From NCBI GenBank assembly GCA_016866735.1, contig VGLL01000074.1, positions 1-5,161 on the forward strand: a DNA stretch of 5,161 nucleotides, given 5' to 3'. The DNA is from Candidatus Shapirobacteria bacterium (GTDB lineage: Bacteria > Patescibacteriota > Microgenomatia > VGLL01). Within the stretch, counting starts at the first letter, position 1. The number at the start of each line of letters is the position of its first letter. Both the position numbers and the translations under genes were made by a program. Below are positions 1 to 4,421 of this stretch, piece by piece. The notes beneath the pieces were generated by a model. It saw only the letters and a list, made by a program, of their open reading frames with translations, had not been told where the DNA came from and searched no databases.

Positions 1-1
1 G

Positions 2-46
2 AAAATCTTCCTGGCCGAAAGAATTGAAAAGGAACTCGCCCACTGA
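2..46 (+). CDS. Possible C-terminal end of an upstream gene (partial)
   Basis: The second forward frame is open from the window edge for 14 codons (KIFLAERIEKELAH) and stops at TGA 44-46. The charged, amphipathic composition is typical of a protein C-terminus and differs from the AT-rich non-coding sequence after it. No domain can be recognised in 14 residues, and a stretch this short can be open by chance. If real, the gene enters from the left and reads in the same direction as the next gene. Confidence 0.3.
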   Translation, partial: KIFLAERIEKELAH

Positions 47-59
47 CACTACTATTCGC

Positions 60-78
60 TTAAACCCTTAGGGTTTAA
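60..78. repeat. Perfect 9+1+9 palindrome
   Basis: TTAAACCCTTAGGGTTTAA is a perfect inverted repeat around a single central T at position 69. It lies just after the possible gene end at 46 and about 115 bp before the next start codon. No T-run follows, so it is not a classic intrinsic terminator. It could be an operator, or a hairpin protecting the 3' end of the upstream transcript. Its odd-length form with a CTTAG centre matches the palindrome at 2961-2975. Confidence 0.55.
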
Positions 79-193
79 CCCATACATTAGCCTCGAAAGG
101 AGTCTCCGCTGGATTTCTTACTACATTTTTGTTACGTTTTTAAATCGAAATCATTCCCTTTACTCCTAAAAAGTGTTATTCTTACATAGACAC

Positions 194-1042
194 ATGAAAA
201 ATCAAATTAATGCGAGTAATCAAAATAGCCAGCGAATAGGCCAAAATCCTCCCAAGCAACTAATTTGGATCGTTATTTTAATTGGTATTATTACTTTTGC
301 TTTCGGTAGCTACTACCTAAGCAAAAAAACATTAAAGTCATTAGGCACTATGGCAAATTGGAAAAGGTACAATTTTTCTCCCACTATTTCTTTCAAAATT
401 CCGCCTGGAACGGAAAATCCCAAATACGTCAATGCCGGTCATTATGCGGTGCAAACCATCTTACCAGGAAACACAACATTACAAATTTGGGGGGCTGATG
501 GCGCTAGCCCATCTGGGGGCGAAGATTATTTTGAGGAAATGAAACAATCGATCGCTAGCAAGAATATTTTTAGCGCAAGAGCAATTAACTTCTATAATAC
601 GGAGGCTCTGCAATTCGCCAGCAACAAACCTACTGCTGCACAAATTTGGGGCGGAGAAATTGCTTCGAAATTAAAAGGCGTCTTGGCAAGGATGGATGAT
701 GGCAAAGCCTTAGTTATTATCCATTACCAGGGGCAAACATTGCAGGAGAACGGAAAGTTCGAGACTGACGAGAAGACTTTTGATCTAATTTTATCTACTT
801 TTGAAATTCTTGGCGAATTAAAAACAGCAAGCGTTCTTGTTCAGGACGGCTCTTACTACGGGCCCCCATTTGATCCCAATTTGTACCAACTTGAAATAAC
901 CCAATCTCATTATCTTTTCGCACGAAGTGATACCGTAAACCTGAAAAACTATCTTGGTAGAAAAGTGAGAGTTCATTACCGAGAAGTAAAAGGCATAGTT
1001 ATGGGAGAGCAGCAATTAGTTATTGTCGAGTTTGTGGAATAA
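194..1042 (+). CDS. Hypothetical single-pass membrane protein with two extracytoplasmic parts
   Basis: Function unknown. From the ATG at 194 the product has 282 residues; a GTG at 173 would add seven. Neither start has a Shine-Dalgarno sequence, and ATG is preferred as the commoner codon. A short polar N-terminus is followed by one hydrophobic helix at about residues 22-42 (IWIVILIGIITFAFGSYYL), after which the chain is hydrophilic. A membrane anchor with the bulk outside the cell is therefore likely. The first outer part (about 55-205) begins with an aromatic/beta-rich 'WKRYNFSPTISFKIPPG' stretch and ends in 'FDLILSTFEIL', a layout I associate with secreted proteins of Candidate Phyla Radiation bacteria. 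The last ~70 residues (from SVLVQDG) are beta-rich, end in 'GEQQLVIVEFVE', and could be a small OB- or SH3-like barrel. No catalytic motif is visible. Base composition is more AT-rich than in the next genes. The gene appears to be monocistronic. Confidence 0.75.
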   Translation: MKNQINASNQNSQRIGQNPPKQLIWIVILIGIITFAFGSYYLSKKTLKSLGTMANWKRYNFSPTISFKIPPGTENPKYVNAGHYAVQTILPGNTTLQIWGADGASPSGGEDYFEEMKQSIASKNIFSARAINFYNTEALQFASNKPTAAQIWGGEIASKLKGVLARMDDGKALVIIHYQGQTLQENGKFETDEKTFDLILSTFEILGELKTASVLVQDGSYYGPPFDPNLYQLEITQSHYLFARSDTVNLKNYLGRKVRVHYREVKGIVMGEQQLVIVEFVE

Positions 1043-1054
1043 AAAGTATATTTA

Positions 1055-1082
1055 ATTTGGTTCACCCCTTGATCCACCAAAT
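1055..1082 (+). other. Hairpin after the membrane-protein gene
   Basis: ATTTGGT (1055-1061) pairs with ACCAAAT (1076-1082), and an inner TCA/TGA adds three pairs around a CCCCT loop, leaving TCC as a bulge. It starts 13 bp after the stop at 1042, where a terminator would be expected. No run of T follows closely, so termination is only a guess; it may stabilise the transcript end. Confidence 0.35.
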
Positions 1083-1146
1083 CTTACCGCTCGCCTTTTC
1101 AGTTCTATTCGAACACGGCTCACGGAGCGATTTGCGGCGGATCTGC

Positions 1147-1178
1147 GCCCTGAACCGAGCTTTGCTCTGGTTCAGGGC
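1147..1178. repeat. Long inverted repeat abutting the HTH-gene promoter
   Basis: GCCCTGAACC (1147-1156) and GAGC (1157-1160) are mirrored by GCTC (1164-1167) and GGTTCAGGGC (1169-1178). The result is a 14-bp stem with a TTT loop and one bulged T. It ends one base before the -35 box of the following promoter. It could be an operator or activator site. As RNA it could end readthrough from the left, although the T-run begins 14 bases later, which is too far for a standard terminator. Its centre GAGCTTTGCTC matches GAGCTTAGCTC at 2963-2973 in 10 of 11 bases. Confidence 0.65.
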
Positions 1179-1206
1179 TTGACATCTCCCCCTTTTTTGA
1201 TATATT
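1179..1206 (+). promoter_or_regulatory. Strong sigma-70-type promoter for the small HTH gene
   Basis: A perfect -35 TTGACA (1179-1184), a 16-bp spacer and -10 TATATT (1201-1206) preceded by the extended element TGA (1198-1200). Transcription should start near 1213, only about 14 nt before the ATG at 1227, so the leader is very short. No Shine-Dalgarno sequence lies between. Confidence 0.75.
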
Positions 1207-1226
1207 AAGAAGTAGATTTAGATATT

Positions 1227-1445
1227 ATGACTGCGGCGAGAAAAAACCTTAGCCTTGACAATCTGCCCGATCTTTTAACTATTCGCGAGGTCGCCGAAAT
1301 CCTCCGCGTCTCTCCCCTCACCATCAAGCGCTGGGGAAAGCGCGGCAAACTGCCGGCCATTCGCATCAACTCCCGCGGCGACCGCCGGTACCGCAAGGAG
1401 CAAGTGCTCTGGGCCCTCGGCATCCAGCCGAAGGAAATAAGCTGA
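1227..1445 (+). CDS. Small excisionase/MerR-type winged helix-turn-helix DNA-binding protein
   Basis: A 72-residue protein made almost entirely of one DNA-binding domain of the HTH_17/excisionase (MerR-like) class. Residues 16-26 (LLTIREVAEIL) form the first helix. Residues 29-37 (SPLTIKRWG) give the recognition helix with the conserved WG and 'GKLPA' turn. Residues 44-60 (AIRINSRGDRRYRKEQV) form the wing with its 'RGDRRYRKE' signature. There is no effector or oligomerisation domain, so it probably binds DNA as a dimer or a row of monomers on repeats, as BldC- and Xis-like proteins do. It could be a transcription regulator, a recombination directionality factor or a nucleoid protein; the sequence does not decide, and no integrase is nearby. 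The start follows a strong promoter by about 14 nt without a Shine-Dalgarno sequence, and the stop is TGA. The gene is markedly GC-richer than the DNA on its right. Confidence 0.85.
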   Translation: MTAARKNLSLDNLPDLLTIREVAEILRVSPLTIKRWGKRGKLPAIRINSRGDRRYRKEQVLWALGIQPKEIS

Positions 1446-1448
1446 AGC

Positions 1449-1593
1449 CTGGCAAATAGTTAATATGGCTGCTAATTTGGGGCCGGAAACGGCTTTTGCC
1501 AAATTATCGAGCTTTTTCGCCATTTTTAGCCACGGAAGTCGCTGATTTTTCTCTCCTATTTTAGGGTTTGGCAAAGTTTTCGGGGTTGGCAAA
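1449..1593. repeat. Four TGGCAAA motif copies downstream of the HTH gene
   Basis: TGGCAAA occurs at 1450-1456, 1569-1575 and 1587-1593 on the plus strand and at 1495-1501 on the minus strand. The two right-hand copies sit in similar surroundings (GGGTTTGGCAAA and GGGGTTGGCAAA) spaced 18 bp apart. Short repeats like these could be binding sites for a small HTH protein such as the neighbouring one, but that is inference. The minus-strand copy is also part of the compound hairpin. Confidence 0.4.
1473..1517 (+). terminator. Candidate terminator: compound hairpin after the HTH gene
   Basis: TAATTTGG (1473-1480) pairs with CCAAATTA (1499-1506), eight pairs. Inside it GCCG (1482-1485) pairs with CGGC (1490-1493) around a GAAA tetraloop. 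The inner hairpin is followed at once by TTTT (1494-1497), and the outer stem by TTTTT at 1513-1517. It lies 27 bp after the HTH stop, so termination of that transcript is the simplest reading. The paired layout could also be a small structured RNA element. Confidence 0.5.
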
Positions 1594-1716
1594 AAAATTC
1601 CCTTAGAAAAAATTGGAAAAATCTTTTAACTTTTACTAAAAAAATTCGTAAAAAATTATGGAAAAATCCAAAAAAATTTCAAAAAATTCTCTAAAAAATA
1701 TAGGATTAGTAATATC
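1591..1716. repeat. Phased A-tract block, also a degenerate ~45-bp tandem repeat
   Basis: Runs of five to seven A occur at 1591-1597, 1607-1612, 1617-1621, 1638-1644, 1650-1655, 1662-1666, 1670-1676, 1681-1686 and 1693-1698. From 1638 on, centres are 9-12 bp apart with a mean near 11, close to one helical turn, so the DNA should be intrinsically curved. It can also be read as three units starting at 1591, 1638 and 1681. Each unit has A6-7TTC, a short gap, A6T, then GGA; the first two continue as GGAAAAATC. On the minus strand, which is mreB's direction, the block is a series of T-runs. Confidence 0.65.
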
Positions 1717-1878
1717 AATAAATTAGCCTCGAGTTTTTGCCTTTTTGAACAAAAAATTTAATCAGGCTTTTGGGGCGGAAATGAAGCTAGGATTCCCAAT
1801 ATACCGCCTAATTTCTTTTATATTATCCAAGGCGGCTAGTACTAATTATGGGGCTACTCTTTAAGTGGTGAGACCTTC

Positions 1879-2883
1879 TTATCTTTTCAAAATTGACCGC
1901 TTATAAAGGTCAATATTTTCCAGAGCAATGCCTGTTCCCCGAACAACACAAAGCATTGGTTCTTCAGCGACATGACAGGGAACATTAGTTTCCAAAGTCA
2001 TCAGTTTGTCAAAATTTCTTAGAAGCGCTGTCCCCCCGGAAAGAATGATTCCCTTGTCAATGATGTCACTGGCTAACTCGGGCGGCGTCTCCTCAAGGAC
2101 CCCCTTTAAGGCGCCAATGATTTGCAAAAGAGCCGGTTTTATCGCCCCTGCCACTTCGGTAGAAGAAATAGTTACCATTTTGGGCAAGCCGGTCACCCAG
2201 TCACGACCTTTTACCTCCATGGTCTCTTCCTTTTGGGGCGGGATAGCCGAACCAACTTTTAATTTTACCTCTTCTGAAGCCAGCTCGCCGATAACCAAAT
2301 TGTGTTTCCGACGCAAATAAAGGCTAATGGCTTCGTCAATCTTGTTGCCGGCCACGCGCACGCTCTTGTGGACTACCACCCCGCCCAGAGAAATTACCGC
2401 CGCCTCGCTTGCCCCGCCGCCCATATCCATGATCATATTGCCCGAAGGCGCGGCCACCGGAATCTTGGCCCCAATCGCCGCGGCGAGAGGCTGATCTATC
2501 AGGTAGGCAACACGGGCGCCAGCCGATAGGGTGGCATCTAGGGCGGCCCGGCGCTCAACTTGAGTAACTCCCGCCGGCACACAAATCATTACTTCCGGCT
2601 TGAAAAAAAATCGCGGGCCGCAGACCTTCTGAATAAAATAGGAAAGCATCGCCTCGGTTACTTCGTAGTCGGCAATCACGCCGTCGCGCAGGGGCCGGCT
2701 GGCCAAAATATTACCAGGCGTACGGCCAAGCATTACCTTGGCTTCATTGCCAACCGCCACCACCCGATTGTCATCCAGGGCCACGGCCACCACGGTCGGT
2801 TCATTAATAAGAATTCCCTCCCCGGCCACGTAAACCAGGGTGTTGGCCGTGCCAAGATCTATTGCGACTCTTTTAGATAGCAT
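1879..2883 (-). CDS. mreB: MreB, actin-like cell-shape protein
   Basis: A 334-residue actin-fold ATPase, full length for MreB, which forms membrane-bound filaments that guide cell-wall growth. Visible in order: phosphate-1 loop IDLGTANT (8-14), NEPTVVA, 'MLGRTPGNI', 'RPLRDGVIADY', hydrophobic membrane-contact loop RFFFKP (91-96), 'VPAGVTQVERRA', connect-1 YLIDQPLAAAIGA (127-139), phosphate-2 MDMGGGASE (152-160), 'TPPELASDII' and adenosine motif GIILSGGTALL (278-288). The end is 'GTGIALENIDLYKRSI'. By ungapped comparison with Thermotoga MreB recalled from memory, Glu131 and Thr158 of the ATPase site are Gln131 and Ala158 here. The Asp of phosphate-2 (D153) is kept. The start is supported by AAAAGGGG eight bases upstream. 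No mreC, mreD, rodA or pbp2 lies in the window. It is transcribed divergently from the PEGA gene and convergently with the HTH gene. Confidence 0.96.
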   Translation of the reverse strand: MLSKRVAIDLGTANTLVYVAGEGILINEPTVVAVALDDNRVVAVGNEAKVMLGRTPGNILASRPLRDGVIADYEVTEAMLSYFIQKVCGPRFFFKPEVMICVPAGVTQVERRAALDATLSAGARVAYLIDQPLAAAIGAKIPVAAPSGNMIMDMGGGASEAAVISLGGVVVHKSVRVAGNKIDEAISLYLRRKHNLVIGELASEEVKLKVGSAIPPQKEETMEVKGRDWVTGLPKMVTISSTEVAGAIKPALLQIIGALKGVLEETPPELASDIIDKGIILSGGTALLRNFDKLMTLETNVPCHVAEEPMLCVVRGTGIALENIDLYKRSILKR

Positions 2884-2891
2884 TTTCGGTG

Positions 2892-2899
2892 CCCCTTTT
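2892..2899 (-). promoter_or_regulatory. Ribosome-binding site of mreB
   Basis: On the minus strand AAAAGGGG lies eight bases before the mreB ATG (2881-2883). It is the clearest Shine-Dalgarno-like sequence in the window and supports this start. Confidence 0.55.
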
Positions 2900-2912
2900 G
2901 GTCTTTGTTCTA

Positions 2913-2941
2913 ATCTTAATCCTTGCTTTCTCTAGTATCAA
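2913..2941 (-). promoter_or_regulatory. Promoter of mreB
   Basis: Minus-strand -35 TTGATA (2936-2941, 5 of 6) and -10 TAAGAT (2913-2918, 4 of 6) with an ideal 17-bp spacer. Transcription would start near 2906, giving a leader of about 22 nt that contains the ribosome-binding site. The -35 box lies about 20 bp from the first palindrome, so a bound regulator could affect both divergent genes. Confidence 0.55.
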
Positions 2942-2955
2942 GTGTTATTTTAGTG

Positions 2956-2961
2956 TATAAT
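2956..2961 (+). promoter_or_regulatory. Second, upstream TATAAT box
   Basis: A perfect TATAAT whose last T is the first base of the first palindrome. No good -35 is present at 16-18 bp, and the TG lies one base too close for an extended -10. It may be an upstream start for the PEGA gene, in which case the transcript would begin inside the first palindrome, or it may be chance in AT-rich DNA. Confidence 0.3.
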
Positions 2962-2997
2962 CGAGCTTAGCTCGATAATAACCAAGCTGAGCTTGGT
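2961..2997. repeat. Two tandem odd palindromes in the divergent mreB/PEGA-gene region
   Basis: TCGAGCTTAGCTCGA (2961-2975) is a perfect 7+1+7 palindrome and ACCAAGCTGAGCTTGGT (2981-2997) a perfect 8+1+8 palindrome. Both share an AGCT(T/G)AGCT core. Centres at 2968 and 2989 are 21 bp apart, two helical turns, so two dimers would bind the same face. The second overlaps the first base of the PEGA-gene -10 box. Operators are the simplest reading; transcribed hairpins or a dispersed palindromic element are alternatives. Confidence 0.7.
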
Positions 2998-3002
2998 ATA
3001 AT
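2994..3002 (+). promoter_or_regulatory. Extended -10 promoter giving a leaderless PEGA-gene mRNA
   Basis: TGG followed by a perfect TATAAT (2997-3002), the full extended -10 consensus. Only seven bases separate it from the ATG at 3010, so transcription should begin at or next to the start codon. There is no room for a Shine-Dalgarno sequence. No good -35 is visible, as is usual for extended -10 promoters. Confidence 0.7.
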
Positions 3003-3009
3003 CTAACCG

Positions 3010-4257
3010 ATGAATAAATTTCGCGTGCCGTTCTTTCTTGCTTCTTTTTGTCTTGTTGTCCTCGCCAGTATCGGCCTTATCTTGTTTGCGCGGGGATACA
3101 AGCTCGACTTGCAGAAGAAAACCCTCCGCTCTACCGGCTTGTTAGTGGCCACTTCTGTACCTAATGGCGCCCAGGTTTTCGTTGACGGTAAGCTCGCGAG
3201 CGCCACCGACGCGACCCTTTCGCTCTCGCCGGGAACTTATCAGGTCGAGATTAAAAAAGACGGCTTTTCTCCCTGGAAAAAAACACTCAAGATCGAAAAA
3301 GAATTAGTCACCAAAACCGATGCCTATCTGTTCCCTGCCGTCCCTGATTTAAGGCCAATGACTACTAGCGGCGCCCAGGAGCCCCTCGTTTCGCCCGACG
3401 GCACCAGGATCGCCTACGCTCTCCCTTTTTCGGCAGCGGACTATCTGACCATGAAAGCGGGGGTTTGGGTGGCCGACCTGACAGAATCACCCTTAGGCAT
3501 TCTTAGCCGAGCTCCCCGGCAAATTGCCAAAAGCAGTCACGGCGGGCGTGACTTTGCCCAAACTAAACTGGAATGGTCGCCTGACTCGCGCCAGCTCCTC
3601 GTCACTTTCGGCCCGGGAAAGGCAAGCGAAGAAAACTTTCTCCTTGATCCCGGCCAACTTAATGCCAGCACGAGTTTAATTGATGTCACCCCCTCGCTTG
3701 GCATAACCAAAAAGGAGTGGCAAAAGGAAAAAGAGACGGAAGAAAAAATTAAGCTAGAAAAGCTGCCGCCGGAGATGCTTAAAATTATTCCCTCAGCTGC
3801 TACTGACCTCGCCTGGTCGGCTGATAACACTAAACTTCTTTATACCGCTACCGCCTCGGCCACCATCGCTGATAATCTTATTTCTCCTGTTCCCGCCGCT
3901 TCTTCGCAAACGCAAGAGAGGGATATCAAAACAAATCGTATATATGTTTACGATATCAAAGAGGATCGGAATTTTTTCATCATGGAATCACCAAATCCCC
4001 CACCCCTAAACACTAAATTCTCCACGCTAAATACTCGTCTGTCCTGGTTCCCCACTTCCAAGAACCTTCTCTTCGTCGAGCCAGAAAAGATTACTATTCT
4101 CGAATACGACGGCACTAACCGCCAGGTTGTTTATAGCGGGCCATTTGAAAATACGTTTGTCTTTCCTGCACCTTCGGCTAATAAGCTTATCATTCTTACC
4201 TCTTTCGGCCAACCCAAAGGTTCTCTCCCCAATCTGTATTCGCTGAATTTAAGGTAA
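3010..4257 (+). CDS. Membrane-anchored PEGA-domain protein with beta-propeller-like repeats
   Basis: A 415-residue protein. Residues 7-27 form one hydrophobic helix after a short basic N-terminus, followed by the 'FARGYKLD' junction, so the rest should face outwards. Residues about 43-96 are a PEGA domain: TGLLVATSVPNGAQVFVDG, then 'LSPGTYQVEIKKDGFSPWKK'. PEGA domains are small beta domains found on surface proteins. After it come degenerate WD40/TolB-like blades: VSPDGTRIAYAL (127-138), LEWSPDSRQLLVTF (187-200), LAWSADNTKLLYTA (267-280), LSWFPTSKNLLFVE (344-357) and FPAPSANKLIILTS (385-398). A highly charged segment (233-256) and a Pro/Ser linker (292-302) lie between blades. The likely role is binding or scaffolding at the envelope; no catalytic motif is seen. 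The ATG lies directly under an extended -10 box, suggesting leaderless translation. The next gene follows 164 bp later with its own promoter. Confidence 0.88.
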   Translation: MNKFRVPFFLASFCLVVLASIGLILFARGYKLDLQKKTLRSTGLLVATSVPNGAQVFVDGKLASATDATLSLSPGTYQVEIKKDGFSPWKKTLKIEKELVTKTDAYLFPAVPDLRPMTTSGAQEPLVSPDGTRIAYALPFSAADYLTMKAGVWVADLTESPLGILSRAPRQIAKSSHGGRDFAQTKLEWSPDSRQLLVTFGPGKASEENFLLDPGQLNASTSLIDVTPSLGITKKEWQKEKETEEKIKLEKLPPEMLKIIPSAATDLAWSADNTKLLYTATASATIADNLISPVPAASSQTQERDIKTNRIYVYDIKEDRNFFIMESPNPPPLNTKFSTLNTRLSWFPTSKNLLFVEPEKITILEYDGTNRQVVYSGPFENTFVFPAPSANKLIILTSFGQPKGSLPNLYSLNLR

Positions 4258-4349
4258 AAATGCCATTGAAACAAGCCTTACTATCAGCCTCTTCGAGATT
4301 GAACTCCCAGCCTCAAAAACAGTTGAAAAAATGCAATTTTGGGTGTTCG

Positions 4350-4373
4350 CCGAACCAGTCCGGGCTGTTCCGG
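4350..4373 (+). other. Imperfect hairpin at the left flank of the transposase gene
   Basis: CCGAACCAG (4350-4358) can pair with CTGTTCCGG (4365-4373) around a TCCGGG loop, with one bulged C on each arm. It overlaps the outer part of the left inverted repeat. Hairpins at the ends are a hallmark of IS200/IS605 and REP-type elements, where the transposase recognises them as single-stranded DNA. Confidence 0.4.
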
Positions 4374-4399
4374 TATCGATTGCTATTGACAAAACGGTA
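4362..4399 (+). repeat. Left imperfect inverted repeat flanking the transposase gene
   Basis: Aligned without gaps to the reverse complement of 5072-5109, 25 of 38 bases match. These include the unbroken block TCCGGTATCG (4369-4378) and, in the same register, GACAAAACGGTA against GACGAAATGGTA (10 of 12). It ends 22 bp before the transposase ATG, and the -35 box of that gene lies inside it. GTAG, the tetranucleotide typical of many bacterial REPs, occurs at 4397-4400, though not at the foot of an obvious hairpin. Confidence 0.55.
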
Positions 4400-4414
4400 G
4401 GAACAATATATCCT
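4386..4414 (+). promoter_or_regulatory. Promoter of the transposase gene
   Basis: A perfect -35 TTGACA (4386-4391), a 17-bp spacer and -10 TATCCT (4409-4414, 4 of 6). TATATC at 4407-4412 with a 15-bp spacer is an alternative. Transcription would start at about 4419-4422, at or just before the ATG, so the mRNA is probably leaderless. The -35 is embedded in the left inverted repeat, so the transposase could repress itself by binding there. Confidence 0.5.
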
Positions 4415-4421
4415 CAAGTTA

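Larger units (their letters stand above)
1446..1878. other. Structured convergent intergenic region without a convincing gene
   Basis: A 433-bp gap between the 3' ends of the HTH gene and mreB. The left third holds a compound hairpin and TGGCAAA repeats. The middle (about 1590-1720) is extremely AT-rich with spaced A-tracts. The right part holds CCGCCT (1804-1809) mirrored by AGGCGG (1830-1835) and the 8-bp palindrome TAGTACTA (1837-1844). Open frames on both strands are short, low in complexity, or shadows of the HTH gene. No tRNA, tmRNA, SRP RNA or RNase P signature was seen. Confidence 0.6.

Noticed and set aside
1055..1110. tRNA-like pieces (GGTTCA, GATCCACCA, TTCGAAC)
   Set aside because: No cloverleaf, D-arm or anticodon stem can be built in either orientation.
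1275..1592. 105-codon minus-strand frame covering the HTH gene and the hairpin after it
   Set aside because: Two thirds is antisense to a clear HTH gene in GC-rich sequence, there is no recognisable domain, and the rest reads through a hairpin. A 26-codon plus-strand frame at 1465 was rejected for the same lack of support.
86..1732. 11-base direct repeat ATTAGCCTCGA at 86-96 and 1722-1732
   Set aside because: A few 11-base matches are expected by chance in about 5 kb, and the flanks do not match.
1823..1831. TTATCCAAG as a DnaA box marking an origin in the AT-rich gap
   Set aside because: Only 7 of 9 bases match and no second box or dnaA/dnaN context is present, so an origin is not supported.
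2006..2880. Plus-strand open frames inside mreB
   Set aside because: They lie antisense to a full-length, unmistakable MreB and show no domain.
4260..4400. 46-codon ORF starting at ATG 4260
   Set aside because: No Shine-Dalgarno sequence, no domain, low-information composition, and it ends inside the left inverted repeat.
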